Origin: Novosphingobium resinovorum
GTDB taxonomy: Bacteria > Pseudomonadota > Alphaproteobacteria > Sphingomonadales > Sphingomonadaceae
NCBI RefSeq assembly: GCF_027922145.1
Contig: NZ_BSFC01000039.1
Coordinates: forward strand, 1 to 64,000
Direction: 5' to 3'
Length of the DNA: 64,000 nucleotides
Positions 43,688 to 52,981 of this stretch are shown in pieces. The notes under the pieces were generated by a model. That model was given only the letters and a program-made list of their open reading frames with translations. It searched no databases and was not told where the DNA came from. The translations under genes and the position numbers were made by a program. Within the stretch, counting starts at the first letter, position 1. Every line of letters starts with the position of its first letter.

Positions 43688-45013
43688 TTACATCCCCTGC
43701 TTCGCCATAAGGCGCAGCGCCGTCAGCGTGAGGGCCTGTGCGCCCGAGGCGATCACCTTGTCGGCCTGCGGTGCCCAGAACGGGCTGTGCAGCGAAGGCA
43801 TCGGCGGACCTCCGGCCTTCGCCGCCGCCAGCTTGGCGGGATCGGCCCCGCCGACCCAGAAGATCACCGACTTGATGTGCGCCTCATCGGCGCGGCGGAA
43901 CTCGCCGAAATCTTCGCCGCCCATCGCCGAAGGGGTGATCACCACGTTGTCCGCACCCATTTTCCCCTTGAGGTCGGCAACGGCCTCCTCGGCGAACTCG
44001 GGCGTGTTCCAGGTCGCGCGGGTGTGCGGCTCCTTGACCTGGATCTGCGGCATCAGGGCGTCCGGCAGGCCCGACGCGATCGCCTCCCCGCGCGCGACGC
44101 GGGCGATGCCGTCGAGCAGCCGCTGGCGCGTCTCGTCGGAATAGCTGCGCACCGTCAGTTCCAGCTTCGCCTGATCGGAAATGATGTTGTGCTTGGTCCC
44201 GGCGTGGAACGACCCGACCGTCACCACTACGGGATCGAGCGGATTGGTCTCGCGGCTCACCAGCGTCTGCAGCTTCATCACGATCGCGCTCGCGAGCACG
44301 ATCGGGTCGCGCGTGGTCTGTGGGTAGGCGCCGTGCCCGCCGACCCCGCGCACGAGCATGTCCACGCTGTCCACATTGGCGAGCGCCCAGCCTTTCGCCG
44401 CGCCGACGACACCGGCGGCAAGCTCCGGCGTGTCATGGAACGCCAGCGTGTAATCAGGCTTGGGAAAGCGCGTGTAGAGCCCGTCCTTGAGCATCTCCAG
44501 CGCGCCCAGCCCCATCTCCTCGGCCGGCTGGCCGATCATGACCAGCGTGCCCGACCATTCGCCCTTGCGCGCGGCCATGAGACGCGCCGTTTCGATCCAG
44601 GCGGTCATGTGCGTGTCGTGACCGCAGGCATGCATGATGCCGCTTTCCACGCCCGCCGTGGACGTGCCGCGCCTGTTTGACGCGAAGGGCAGCCCGGTCT
44701 GCTCGATAACCGGCAGCCCGTCCATGTCCGCGCGGATGAGGATGGTCGGCCCCGGCCCGTTCTTCAGGACCGCGACTATGCCGGTGCGTCCGACCTTCTC
44801 GGTGACCGTGAAACCCACCTTGCGCGCGGCATCGGCCATGATCTTGGCACTGCGCACTTCCTGAAAGCTGAGTTCGGGATTGGCGTGTAGATCGCGATAA
44901 GTCTCCATCAGCCCCGGCAGGTCACGCGCCACTGTATCGGCAACGGGCTCTGCCATTGCAGGCAGGGAAACGCTCGCAAGAACGCAGGCGGATGCAAGGA
45001 GAACGGCGCGCAT
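43688..45013 (-). CDS. M20 amidohydrolase/peptidase, secreted
   Basis: The 441-residue zinc-dependent hydrolase has a signal peptide (MRAVLLASACVLASVSLPAMA). The metal ligands are in HACGHDTHMT, GQPAEEMGLGA and SAMGGEDFGEF. It resembles hippurate/N-acyl amino acid amidohydrolases. It is on the same strand as, and 132 bp from, the sugar transferase operon, but it has no sequence link to it. Confidence 0.9.
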   Translation of the reverse strand: MRAVLLASACVLASVSLPAMAEPVADTVARDLPGLMETYRDLHANPELSFQEVRSAKIMADAARKVGFTVTEKVGRTGIVAVLKNGPGPTILIRADMDGLPVIEQTGLPFASNRRGTSTAGVESGIMHACGHDTHMTAWIETARLMAARKGEWSGTLVMIGQPAEEMGLGALEMLKDGLYTRFPKPDYTLAFHDTPELAAGVVGAAKGWALANVDSVDMLVRGVGGHGAYPQTTRDPIVLASAIVMKLQTLVSRETNPLDPVVVTVGSFHAGTKHNIISDQAKLELTVRSYSDETRQRLLDGIARVARGEAIASGLPDALMPQIQVKEPHTRATWNTPEFAEEAVADLKGKMGADNVVITPSAMGGEDFGEFRRADEAHIKSVIFWVGGADPAKLAAAKAGGPPMPSLHSPFWAPQADKVIASGAQALTLTALRLMAKQGM

Positions 45014-45256
45014 GAGCGAAAGCTACGTCAGCCCCGTCAGCTCCGCAATCGGCGTGAAGTTTTTCTCATAGGCCCGATAGAAACTCCGTATAGACATTCT
45101 CTACCAAATAAATAGATTGACCCTCGAAGCGCAGGGTTCGCCTGTTCTTCCGCGGCATTTGATGGCTGTCAGCTTGCTCCGCGTCACCAACCGCTAAAGC
45201 GCACGAAACCGCAAGGCGACAACGCCGGGCTTCGTGCCTCCCGATGGAGATACGAA

Positions 45257-45424
45257 ATGTTCAACTCGATCCCCCGCATCACCTCGCAAGTCCTGCGTGC
45301 CCGGCCCGGTACCGACGTGCGCCTGCCACATCCCTCGTGGCGCGGCGCCACCGATTCGCCGCCGAGAGGCGGCGCGGCCACGATCCGCAGCGCGGGCGAC
45401 TTCTGGTCCCGCCTCGGCCTGTGA
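45257..45424 (+). CDS. Small protein below usual annotation size
   Basis: The 55-residue open frame begins MFNSIPRITSQVL and ends GDFWSRLGL. GGAG lies seven bases before the ATG. It is rich in Arg and Pro and has no signal or membrane segment. It sits in the gap between the M20 peptidase and the amidotransferase, behind a hairpin-forming leader (GCACGAA/TTCGTGC at 45201-45237). Function is unknown; codon usage follows the GC-rich third-base pattern of the region. Confidence 0.55.
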   Translation: MFNSIPRITSQVLRARPGTDVRLPHPSWRGATDSPPRGGAATIRSAGDFWSRLGL

Positions 45425-45522
45425 GGCTTCTGCAATGACCCCATCGGGCGGCATCGAAATCCGCATCTCTCCAGCCGGAGTTCGATGTCGCCCGTTAACA
45501 TCACTTGTGACACAGTAGGCCC

Positions 45523-46221
45523 GTGAAGACCGCGCTCATCATCCGCCACGTTCCCCACGAAGGGGTCGCAGGCTATCGCAAGCCCATCGAGGACGCCGGC
45601 TACGAAGTCAGCCGGATAGACGTCACCGACCCGGAATTCTCAACCCTCGATCTGCGCGAGCCGGACCTGCTCATCATGATGGGCGGGCCGATGGGCGTCT
45701 ACGAGCAGGACCGTCATCCCTGGATCGGCTGCCAGCTACGCCGCCTTGCTATGCGACTGGAGGCGGACCGTCCGACGCTGGGCGTGTGCTTCGGCGCGCA
45801 GATGATGGCCAGCGCGCTCGGCGCCAGGGTGTTTCCCGGCCCGGCGAAGGAAGTCGGCTTCCACCCCGTTCAGGTTCACGAGCACGCCGCCGACAGCCCG
45901 CTGCGCCATGTGCGCGAAGTGCCGGTGCTGCACTGGCACGGCGACACGTTCACCAAACCGGAGGGCGCGGAATTCCTCGCCTCGACCTCGCTTTACGAGC
46001 ATCAGGCGTTCCGCCGGGGCCGCAACCAACTGGCGTTGCAGTTCCATGCCGAAATGGGCGAGGACCCGCGCTTCGACGCCTGGATCGACCAGTGGCCCGA
46101 AGCCGTCGTCGAGGCGGGAGGCTGCCCTCAGGCCCTCCGCCAGCGACACGACGAACTCGGCCCCGGCGCGGTTGCGGCGGGGCGCGCGATGATCGCTGAC
46201 TGGCTGCAGGGCTTGAACTAG
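45523..46221 (+). CDS. Class-I glutamine amidotransferase-like protein
   Basis: The 232-residue protein has the triad Cys89 (GVCFGAQ), His175 and Glu177 (LQFHAEM), of GuaA-like single-domain amidotransferases. It starts at GTG 45523. Members act on small glutamine-derived or gamma-glutamyl substrates, or supply ammonia to a separate partner; none is visible here. A small membrane protein follows. Confidence 0.86.
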   Translation: MKTALIIRHVPHEGVAGYRKPIEDAGYEVSRIDVTDPEFSTLDLREPDLLIMMGGPMGVYEQDRHPWIGCQLRRLAMRLEADRPTLGVCFGAQMMASALGARVFPGPAKEVGFHPVQVHEHAADSPLRHVREVPVLHWHGDTFTKPEGAEFLASTSLYEHQAFRRGRNQLALQFHAEMGEDPRFDAWIDQWPEAVVEAGGCPQALRQRHDELGPGAVAAGRAMIADWLQGLN

Positions 46222-46287
46222 CCATACCGCCCGATTCGCGCGACGCTCCGGCTGGCGGCGGGGGCGTAGCAGGATTACTCTGCGGCC

Positions 46288-46572
46288 ATGGCTGACGGCA
46301 TTCCCACGCGGCGCTCGATGAACTGGCGCACCTTGCCCCCCACACTCGCCCGAGCGCTGGCGGGATTCTTCCCGGTCGGCGTCTTCGCGCTAGTCCTGCT
46401 GTGGATGATGGGCGAGCGGGGCGTCCTTGGCGGCATGATCGCAGGAACCGTGCTCGGCGCCGTGGCCGCCTGGGCGCTGACGCGGCTGATCGCGGCCTAC
46501 CCGCTGGTACAGTGGGTAGCGGCAATCGTCGTCGCGCTGTTGCTGGTCCTCGTCATCGCCTCATTGTTCTGA
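46288..46572 (+). CDS. Small inner-membrane protein
   Basis: The 94-residue protein has three likely membrane segments (about 22-42, 48-66 and 72-93) with an N-terminal Arg-rich cytoplasmic end (RRSMNWRTL). No family recognised. It lies between the amidotransferase and tRNA-Leu. Confidence 0.65.
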   Translation: MADGIPTRRSMNWRTLPPTLARALAGFFPVGVFALVLLWMMGERGVLGGMIAGTVLGAVAAWALTRLIAAYPLVQWVAAIVVALLLVLVIASLF

Positions 46573-46588
46573 GGACGATCGAAGGAAG

Positions 46589-46672
46589 TGGTGCCCCTGG
46601 CCCGACTCGAACGGGCACGCCTTTCGACAAACGATTTTGAGTCGTTCGCGTCTACCATTCCGCCACAGGGGC
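46589..46672 (-). tRNA. tRNA-Leu (anticodon CAA)
   Basis: An 84-base class-II tRNA with acceptor stem GCCCCTG/CAGGGGC, encoded CCA, anticodon loop CTCAAAA (CAA reads TTG) and a long variable arm. Confidence 0.96.
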
Positions 46673-46724
46673 ACGGAAACGAGGCGCGACGCTTAGACGG
46701 CACTTCGTCAGGGTTCAAGCCCGT

Positions 46725-47045
46725 TCAGAAGATCCAGTCCATCGCGACGTGGAGAAGACGCGATTTCATCGCCCCCTTGCGCGATCCAAGCGTCCCGATC
46801 TCGAAGCGCGGACCATCATCGTCGGTCTGATATGTCAGCTTCAGCCACGTCTTCTCGGGCTTGAGCAGCTCGATCTCGCCCACCGCCTGCGATCGCAGCG
46901 ACGTGCGCGCGTTGATCGTCGGCACGGCGGTCAGGTCGAATTGCCGTTGCTTCGCCAGAGGCACCGGCTGCTCGGCAAATGCAGGCGAAGGCGCCGCCGC
47001 AAAAAGCAGCGCAAGGGCGCAACGGCGAGGGACATGGCGTTCCAT
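46725..47045 (-). CDS. Small exported protein
   Basis: The 106-residue protein has a signal peptide (RRCALALLFAAAPSPAFAEQ). The mature part is short, basic and beta-rich (FDLTAVPTINARTSLRSQ), with no cysteine pair or lipobox, and is probably periplasmic. Function unknown. It is followed by a hairpin and suhB on the same strand. Confidence 0.68.
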   Translation of the reverse strand: MERHVPRRCALALLFAAAPSPAFAEQPVPLAKQRQFDLTAVPTINARTSLRSQAVGEIELLKPEKTWLKLTYQTDDDGPRFEIGTLGSRKGAMKSRLLHVAMDWIF

Positions 47046-47106
47046 GTCCCGGCGTTTTACACCCGTTTGCGGAAAATTCCGCGACGGTTTCGTTTCAGTT
47101 CAGAGA

Positions 47107-47148
47107 ATCACCCTCCGAGACACGCCGAAACGTGCCCCAGAGGGTGAT
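47107..47148 (-). terminator. Probable terminator after suhB
   Basis: A 9-bp stem ATCACCCTC/GAGGGTGAT with a 24-base loop lies directly after the suhB stop. No T-run follows, so it may be Rho-assisted. Confidence 0.45.
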
Positions 47149-47152
47149 GAAA

Positions 47153-47974
47153 TCATGCCTTGAGGGCGGTCGCGACGATCTTGTGCAGGCGCGAGTGCAG
47201 CACGTCGTTACCCGCGAGGATTTCGGTGTCGCAGATCGGGTTCGAACGACCCTTCCAGTCCGACACGAAACCACCGGCCTCACGCACGAGCAGGCAACCC
47301 GCTGCGGTATCCCACGGCTTGAGGTCCGATTCCCAGAATCCCTCGTAGCGGCCCGAGGCGACCCAGGCGAGATCGAGCGCGGCCGATCCGAAGCGGCGAA
47401 TGCCCGCCACCTGCGGCGCGAGGCCGTGATAGATCTTGGTCCAGACGCCGTGATCGCCGTGCCCCGCGAACGGAATGCCGGTTGCGATCAGGCTCTCGTC
47501 GAGATGACGGCGCGAGGAGACGCGCAGGCGGCGGTCGTGCAGCCACGCACCGCGTGCCTTCTCGGCCCAGTAGCTTTCGTCGGTGACCGGGTTGTAGATC
47601 AGGCCGGCGGTGACCTCACCCCAGCCCTTCCCGTCCAGACGCGGCTCCTGCACCGCGATCGAGATCGCGAAGTGCGGGATGCCGTGAAGGAAGTTGGTCG
47701 TGCCGTCGAGCGGATCGACGATGAAGCGCGGCTTAGTCGGGTCGCCCTCGATCTCGCCGGCTTCCTCGAACAGATAGCCCCAGTCCGGCCGCGCGGCGCG
47801 CAGTTCGTCCCAGATGGTGCGCTCGGAAGCCTGGTCGGCCTTCGACACGAAGTCCGCAGGGCCCTTGCGGCTGACCTGCAGGTGCTCGATTTCGCCGAAG
47901 TCGCGACGCAGGCGGTTGCCGGCCTTGCGGGCGGCCTTCTCGATGACGCGGATGAGACCGGAAATGGCGGCCAT
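47153..47974 (-). CDS. suhB: Inositol monophosphatase family protein
   Basis: The 273-residue Mg2+-dependent phosphatase has the FEEAGEIE-type first metal motif, the signature DPLDGTTNFLHGIP, and WDTAAGCLLVREAGG near the end. It removes phosphate from inositol-1-phosphate or related sugars. In proteobacteria SuhB also takes part in rRNA antitermination; that role is not testable here. Confidence 0.92.
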   Translation of the reverse strand: MAAISGLIRVIEKAARKAGNRLRRDFGEIEHLQVSRKGPADFVSKADQASERTIWDELRAARPDWGYLFEEAGEIEGDPTKPRFIVDPLDGTTNFLHGIPHFAISIAVQEPRLDGKGWGEVTAGLIYNPVTDESYWAEKARGAWLHDRRLRVSSRRHLDESLIATGIPFAGHGDHGVWTKIYHGLAPQVAGIRRFGSAALDLAWVASGRYEGFWESDLKPWDTAAGCLLVREAGGFVSDWKGRSNPICDTEILAGNDVLHSRLHKIVATALKA

Positions 47975-48015
47975 GACTGTACTTCACTCCTGTGGGCCGA
48001 CATCGGCCCCGATTG

Positions 48016-48438
48016 TCAGCGGCCTTGCGGCGCGGGTTTGGCGGGGGCCGCGCCAGCGGCAGGCGCAGTCGGCTTGTAGCCGCAGATCTGTGCCATGACG
48101 CTCAGCAGTTCGCTGGGATTGTCACGGCTGATCTTGCCTGAATTCTCGGCGATCACCTTGTCCATCGATTCGGTGATCTTGCCGAGCGAATTGTCGTAGA
48201 TGCAGCCGACGAGCGCGCCCTTGACCGGTTCCTCGATCTTGTCCGACTGCAACCCGCTGATGAGCACCTTGAGGTAGAGCATCGCGTGCTGTGCCTGCGA
48301 GTCGCCGCCTGCGGGTGCCGCAGCGGCAGGCTTGGCGGCGCTCTTTGCAGCAGCCTTGGGGGCAGCAGCGTAAGCAACGGAGGAAGTTCCCGCGATCGCC
48401 AGGGCGGCGGTCGCGACGGTCAGGACGAGCTTGTTCAT
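48016..48438 (-). CDS. Exported Ala-rich protein
   Basis: The 140-residue protein has a signal peptide (LTVATAALAIAGTSSVAYA), an Ala/Lys/Pro-rich linker and a compact helical core (HAMLYLKVLISGLQSDKIEE). A Cys pair (GCIYD and QICGY) may form a disulfide. It follows efp and precedes suhB. Function is unknown. Confidence 0.72.
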   Translation of the reverse strand: MNKLVLTVATAALAIAGTSSVAYAAAPKAAAKSAAKPAAAAPAGGDSQAQHAMLYLKVLISGLQSDKIEEPVKGALVGCIYDNSLGKITESMDKVIAENSGKISRDNPSELLSVMAQICGYKPTAPAAGAAPAKPAPQGR

Positions 48439-49002
48439 TCAGTCTGCCTTCTTCACGTAAGTCTTTTCATAGACGTCCACGATGATGCGCGTACCGCTTT
48501 CGATGTGCGGCGGCACCATCACGCGCACGCCGTTGTCGAGAACGGCGGGCTTGTAGCTGGACGAGGCGGTCTGGCCCTTCACCACGGCGTCGGCTTCGAC
48601 GATGGTGGCTTCGACCTGCTCGGGGAGCTGGACCGAAATCGGGCGCTCTTCCCACATTTCCAGGCTCACCTGCATGCCGTCCTGAAGGAACGCGGCAGCA
48701 TCACCCAGCAAATCGGCGGGAAGCGAGATCTGGTCGTAGTTCTCGGTATCCATGAACACCAGGTCGTCGCCCTCGGCGTAGAGGAACTGGAAGTCCTTGG
48801 TGTCGAGGCGGACGCGCTCGACGGTGTCGGCACTGCGGAAGCGCACGTTGGTCTTGCGGCCGTCGATCAGGTTCTTCATCTCGACCTGCATGAAGGCGCC
48901 GCCCTTGCCGGGCTGCGTGTGCTGCGTCTTCGCGACCTTCCAGATGCCCTTTTCGTATTCAAGGATGTTACCGGGACGGATATCGACGCCACTGATCTTC
49001 AT
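48439..49002 (-). CDS. efp: Translation elongation factor P
   Basis: The 187-residue factor relieves ribosome stalling at consecutive prolines. The true start is ATG 49002 (MKISGVDIRPGNILEYEKG); the ORF to 49425 is not supported upstream. Lys33 in QPGKGGAF is the residue modified in other bacteria. The length is normal for the family. Confidence 0.96.
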   Translation of the reverse strand: MKISGVDIRPGNILEYEKGIWKVAKTQHTQPGKGGAFMQVEMKNLIDGRKTNVRFRSADTVERVRLDTKDFQFLYAEGDDLVFMDTENYDQISLPADLLGDAAAFLQDGMQVSLEMWEERPISVQLPEQVEATIVEADAVVKGQTASSSYKPAVLDNGVRVMVPPHIESGTRIIVDVYEKTYVKKAD

Positions 49003-49131
49003 GGTTCTGGCCTTCAGGATGGGAAAGAGCTGAATCGTGGGGCCACAGCAGGCGCGACCCTCGAAAGGATGCGCCCTTAGACGAGGTCGCGAGGCATGGC
49101 AATTGCTTCGCGCCGATGCTAGCTGAATGCC

Positions 49132-49509
49132 ATGAAGCGTGCCTCCCTTCCCGTTGTGCTGTTGGCCCTCGTCGCCGGCTGCGCCTCCGCAGAGCCTGCC
49201 CCGCCTCCGGTGAGCGGCGGGCTGATCTCCACCCTGCCCATCGGCACTTACAGCTGCGAGATGGCGGGCGACGCGGGCGGCCTCGTCGGCAAGCCTTTGC
49301 CGGACTACGAGTTCCGCGTGGTCAATGCCTCGGCTTACAAGGCGGGCGGCATTCGCGGCAGCTACCTGCTGACAGGCGACTACGTGACGATGACCGGCGG
49401 CAAGCTCAAGGGCCTCAAACTGCACCGGCTCAAGGACACGTACTTGCGCAAGGTCGAGGACAACGGCAGCGACGGCGAAATGCGCTGCGTTCGCAGTTCG
49501 CGCCGCTGA
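49132..49509 (+). CDS. Small lipoprotein
   Basis: The 125-residue protein starts MKRASLPVVLLALVAGCAS, with lipobox VAGC (Cys17). The mature part has two further cysteines (SCEM, MRCV) that may pair. No family was recognised. It is divergent from efp and precedes the SDR gene. Confidence 0.75.
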   Translation: MKRASLPVVLLALVAGCASAEPAPPPVSGGLISTLPIGTYSCEMAGDAGGLVGKPLPDYEFRVVNASAYKAGGIRGSYLLTGDYVTMTGGKLKGLKLHRLKDTYLRKVEDNGSDGEMRCVRSSRR

Positions 49510-49574
49510 TCGCTCCGGCGGTTTGCCCTTGAGATAGGGCGGCCCTAGCTCTCGGAAAACTCCGGGAGCGGGCG

Positions 49575-50387
49575 ATGGAACTTCAACTGCAGGGCAAGGT
49601 CGCGATCGTCACCGGCGCGACCGCGAACATCGGCCGCGCCGTCGCGCTGGACCTCGCAGCCGAGGGCGCCCTTCCCGTCCTCGTCGGCAGAGACCACGAG
49701 GCAGGCGCAAGGCTGGTCACCGACTGCAATGCGCGCGGCGCACCCGAGGCGGTGTTCGTCGCCGCCGACATGCTGGACCCTGTCTCTCCCGCGATAGTGC
49801 TGAAGGCCGCCGAAGCGCTCGGCCCAATCTCGGTGCTGGTGAACAACGTCGGCGGCAACGTCGATCAGGGCCTCTTCGTCGATTCCGATCCGGCGAAATG
49901 GATGGCGGACATCGACCTCAACTTCGGCACCGTGCTGCGCATGACCCATGCCGTGTTGCCCGGCATGATCGCCCGCAAGGCCGGGGCGATCGTCAACGTC
50001 GGTTCAACCGCCGCACTGGTGGGCGACTACATGCTGCCGGTCTATTCGGCCGCCAAGGGGGCGGTGCACAGCTTCACCGTGGTGCTCGCCAAGGAAGTCG
50101 GCGCCCACGGGATTCGCGTCAATGCCGTCGCGCCTTACGCCACGATCCCGACCGACCCGGCCAGCCTCAGCAGCGGCAGCCGCTTCAACCCCGAAACCGG
50201 GCTGTTCTCGAAAGGCACCGCCAGCGTCAGCGAAGAGGACCGCGCGCTGCGCCAACGCCGCACGTTCGTCGGCCGTCCCTTTGCGGCGCCTGAGGAAATG
50301 GCGGCGATGGTGACTTTTCTGGCCTCGGCGCGGGCCAGCTTCATCACCGGGCAGGTCTACCCCGTGGACGGCGGCGCCCTGCTCTGA
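49575..50387 (+). CDS. SDR-family oxidoreductase
   Basis: The 270-residue classical short-chain dehydrogenase has the cofactor motif TGATANIG, NNVGG, and the active-site Tyr-x-x-x-Lys in YSAAKG. The cofactor may be NAD or NADP. It starts at ATG 49575 and precedes the SnoaL-like gene by 13 bp, so the two are probably one operon acting on a shared substrate, which is unknown. Confidence 0.85.
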   Translation: MELQLQGKVAIVTGATANIGRAVALDLAAEGALPVLVGRDHEAGARLVTDCNARGAPEAVFVAADMLDPVSPAIVLKAAEALGPISVLVNNVGGNVDQGLFVDSDPAKWMADIDLNFGTVLRMTHAVLPGMIARKAGAIVNVGSTAALVGDYMLPVYSAAKGAVHSFTVVLAKEVGAHGIRVNAVAPYATIPTDPASLSSGSRFNPETGLFSKGTASVSEEDRALRQRRTFVGRPFAAPEEMAAMVTFLASARASFITGQVYPVDGGALL

Positions 50388-50400
50388 CGGGAGATAAACG

Positions 50401-50925
50401 ATGATCGACCAAACTGCCGTGCAGGCACTCATCGACAAGGAAGCGATTCGCGAACTGGTGCTGCTCTACTCGCGTGCGATCGACCGGCAGGACATCGCCC
50501 TGCTGCGCGACCTCTATACCGATGATGCCACCGACACCCATGGCGACAGCTTCGACGGTCCGGCGGGGGACTACTGCGACTTCATCGCCCGTGCCTTTCC
50601 GCACATGCCCTACTCCGGGCATCACGTGTGCAACCACCTGATCGCGGTCGATGGAGACGTGGGCAGCGGCGAGGTCTACGGCCTGGCCTGGCACCTCATC
50701 CCAACCCGCGAAGGCGGGCGCGAGGAGGACTTCATGGCCGTGCGCTACATCGACAACTACCGGCGCTGTGCCGACGGGCGGTGGCGCTTCTCCAGGCGGG
50801 TCGTGACGTATGATTTCAAATTGCGCCGTCCGTTCGACGGCAGCGGCCTGCTGGGGCTCGCAGAGCGCGATCCAAGCTATGCCGAATGTCTCCAGCCGCT
50901 GCTCCGCAGGGGAACGCGCGGCTGA
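50401..50925 (+). CDS. SnoaL-like nuclear transport factor 2 family protein
   Basis: The 174-residue protein has the NTF2-like fold start IDKEAIRELVLLYSRAIDRQD and a C-terminal RVVTYDFKLRRPF. Members of this family include polyketide cyclases and small-molecule hydratases or isomerases. It follows an SDR gene by 13 bp and is convergent with purQ. Confidence 0.82.
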   Translation: MIDQTAVQALIDKEAIRELVLLYSRAIDRQDIALLRDLYTDDATDTHGDSFDGPAGDYCDFIARAFPHMPYSGHHVCNHLIAVDGDVGSGEVYGLAWHLIPTREGGREEDFMAVRYIDNYRRCADGRWRFSRRVVTYDFKLRRPFDGSGLLGLAERDPSYAECLQPLLRRGTRG

Positions 50926-50943
50926 AGCCTCATGTTCGGGAGG

Positions 50944-51621
50944 TCAGGCCCCGACCAGCCCGCGAATCGCGCTTTCGAACAGGCCGCGCCCGTCCGTACC
51001 GCCATGCGTGGTCTCGATCGCGCGCTCGGGGTGGGGCATCATGCCCAGCACATTGCCCGCATCATTGAGCACGCCCGCGATCGAACGCGCCGAACCGTTG
51101 ACCTCCTCGGCATAGCGGAAGGCAACGCGGCCCTCGCCCTCGAGGCGGTTCAGCGTCTCATCGTCGGCGAAGTAGTTGCCGTCATGATGCGCCACCGGAA
51201 TGCGCACGACCTGCCCCGCTTCGTAGGCATTGGTGAACAGCGACTGCGCGTTCACGACCTCGAGCCCGACTTCACGGCACACGAAGTTCAGCCCGGCATT
51301 GCGCAGCAGCGCGCCCGGCAGCAGCCCGCTTTCGGTCAGTACCTGGAAGCCGTTGCACACGCCGAGCACCGGCACACCCTTGTCCGCTGCCGCGATCACC
51401 GCCTGCATGATCGGCGAGCGCGAGGCGATCGCGCCGCAGCGCAAGTAATCGCCGTAGGAGAAGCCGCCCGGAACCGCGATGAAGTCGAGGCCCTCGGGCA
51501 GTTCGCTGTCGCCGTGCCAGACGCGGTGGGGCGCGGTGCCCGAAACCTTTTCCAGCGCCACCGCCATGTCGCGGTCGCAGTTCGAGCCCGGGAAGGTGAT
51601 GACGGCGGAGGTGAAGGCCAT
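50944..51621 (-). CDS. purQ: Phosphoribosylformylglycinamidine synthase glutaminase subunit
   Basis: The 225-residue amidotransferase supplies ammonia to PurL in the fourth step of purine synthesis. The catalytic cysteine is in VLGVCNGFQVL; His and Glu lie in MMPHPERA. ATG 51621 overlaps the purS stop by one base (TGATG), showing translational coupling. purL is not in the window. Confidence 0.95.
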   Translation of the reverse strand: MAFTSAVITFPGSNCDRDMAVALEKVSGTAPHRVWHGDSELPEGLDFIAVPGGFSYGDYLRCGAIASRSPIMQAVIAAADKGVPVLGVCNGFQVLTESGLLPGALLRNAGLNFVCREVGLEVVNAQSLFTNAYEAGQVVRIPVAHHDGNYFADDETLNRLEGEGRVAFRYAEEVNGSARSIAGVLNDAGNVLGMMPHPERAIETTHGGTDGRGLFESAIRGLVGA

Positions 51622-51857
51622 CAGGCGGCCACCTTCTCGATGCGGTAGTTCTCGATCACCATGTTGGCGAGGAGCTTGCGGCACATGTCGTCGATCGCCT
51701 CGTCGGTGACGCTCTCGGCAACGTCCAGCTCGAACAGGCGGCCGGCGCGCACGTCGTTGACGCCGGAAAAGCCGAGGCCCTCCAGCGAGTGGTGGATCGC
51801 GCGACCCTGAGGATCGAGGACACCGGGCTTGAGGCTGACGTGGACGCGGACTTTCAT
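51621..51857 (-). CDS. purS: Phosphoribosylformylglycinamidine synthase subunit PurS
   Basis: The 78-residue subunit helps join PurQ to PurL. KVRVHVSLKPGVLDPQGRAI and FDVRAGR-type motifs are recognisable. It overlaps purQ by one base and is divergent from the SDR at 51996. Confidence 0.93.
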   Translation of the reverse strand: MKVRVHVSLKPGVLDPQGRAIHHSLEGLGFSGVNDVRAGRLFELDVAESVTDEAIDDMCRKLLANMVIENYRIEKVAA

Positions 51858-51995
51858 CTGGCAGGCCTTTCGCAGGATAGCGGGCAGATTCGTTGGATGC
51901 GCCTATGACCCTTCGCAGCCGCCGGGGCAAGGTTGAACGCGCCGTCGAATGGGCGGCCTGTTGAATGGCGACCTGCGACCTGCCATCACCGGGCG

Positions 51996-52910
51996 ATGAG
52001 CAGCGCAGCATCCATTTCCTTCACCGATCAGGTCGCCATAGTTACCGGAGCAGGCACCGGGCTCGGCCGCGCCTATGCGCTCGAACTGGCACGGCGCGGG
52101 GCCAAAGTCATGGTCAACGATCTCGGCGCGGCGCGGGACGGATCGGGCCAGTCCGACGCGGCTCTGCAGGTCGTCGAGGAAATCCGTAGCCTGGGCGGTG
52201 AGGCCATGGCCGATGGCGGCGACGTCTCCGACTACGCACAGATGGAAGCGATGGCCGCCCGCGCGAGGGAAGCCTGGGGCGGCATCCATGTCCTCATCAA
52301 CAACGCCGGCATCCTGCGCGACCGCACGTTCGCCAAGATGGACCCCGCCGATTTCGAGCTGGTCGTGCGTGTCCACCTCCTCGGCAGCGCCTTCGCGACG
52401 AAGGCTGTATGGGAGACGATGCGCGAGCAGACCTACGGCCGCGTCTTGATGACCACGTCCTCGACCGGGCTTGGCGGCAATTTCGGACAGGCGAATTACG
52501 GCGCGGCCAAGGCGGGCGTGCTCGGCCTCGCCCGAACGCTCCGGCTGGAAGGCGCGAAGTACGGCATCCGCGTCAATACCATTGTGCCGACCGCCGGCAC
52601 CCGCATGACCGCCGACATCTTCCCCGAGGAAGCCTACAAGGCGTTCGAGCCCGGCAATGTCGTGCCCGCCGCCGTGTTCCTTGTCTCTCCCGAGGCGCCG
52701 ACCGACACCATCCTCGCGGCCGGTGGCGGCGTGTTCCAGGGCACGTGGATCACCATGAACGATGGCGTCCTGCTCCCGGAATCCGCCCGCAGCGCCGAGG
52801 ACGTCGCCGCCGCATGGCCGCGCATCGCCGACCGGTCGGGCGACCATCCGTTCGAGACCGGCATGGACCAGGCACATCACGCGCTGTCGATGCTGATGCG
52901 GGCGCCTTAA
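51996..52910 (+). CDS. SDR-family dehydrogenase (17-beta-HSD4-like)
   Basis: The 304-residue protein begins at ATG 51996. TGAGTGLGRAYALELARRGA is the cofactor loop, NNAGI and YGAAKAG follow the usual order. The C-terminal tail beyond the SDR core is longer than in classical members, as in the hydroxyacyl-CoA dehydrogenase part of multifunctional enzymes. It may serve lipid or steroid oxidation. It is divergent from purS and precedes a membrane protein. Confidence 0.85.
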   Translation: MSSAASISFTDQVAIVTGAGTGLGRAYALELARRGAKVMVNDLGAARDGSGQSDAALQVVEEIRSLGGEAMADGGDVSDYAQMEAMAARAREAWGGIHVLINNAGILRDRTFAKMDPADFELVVRVHLLGSAFATKAVWETMREQTYGRVLMTTSSTGLGGNFGQANYGAAKAGVLGLARTLRLEGAKYGIRVNTIVPTAGTRMTADIFPEEAYKAFEPGNVVPAAVFLVSPEAPTDTILAAGGGVFQGTWITMNDGVLLPESARSAEDVAAAWPRIADRSGDHPFETGMDQAHHALSMLMRAP

Positions 52911-52981
52911 CAAGCGGAGGCAATTGCGATTGACGGTGCCTGCCCACGCGGGCAGCTTCGCAGCCGCTTAAGGGGAACGCC

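Noticed and set aside
49003..49425. N-terminal extension of the efp frame
   Set aside because: EF-P always begins near MKISG-type residues; the extension is low-complexity.
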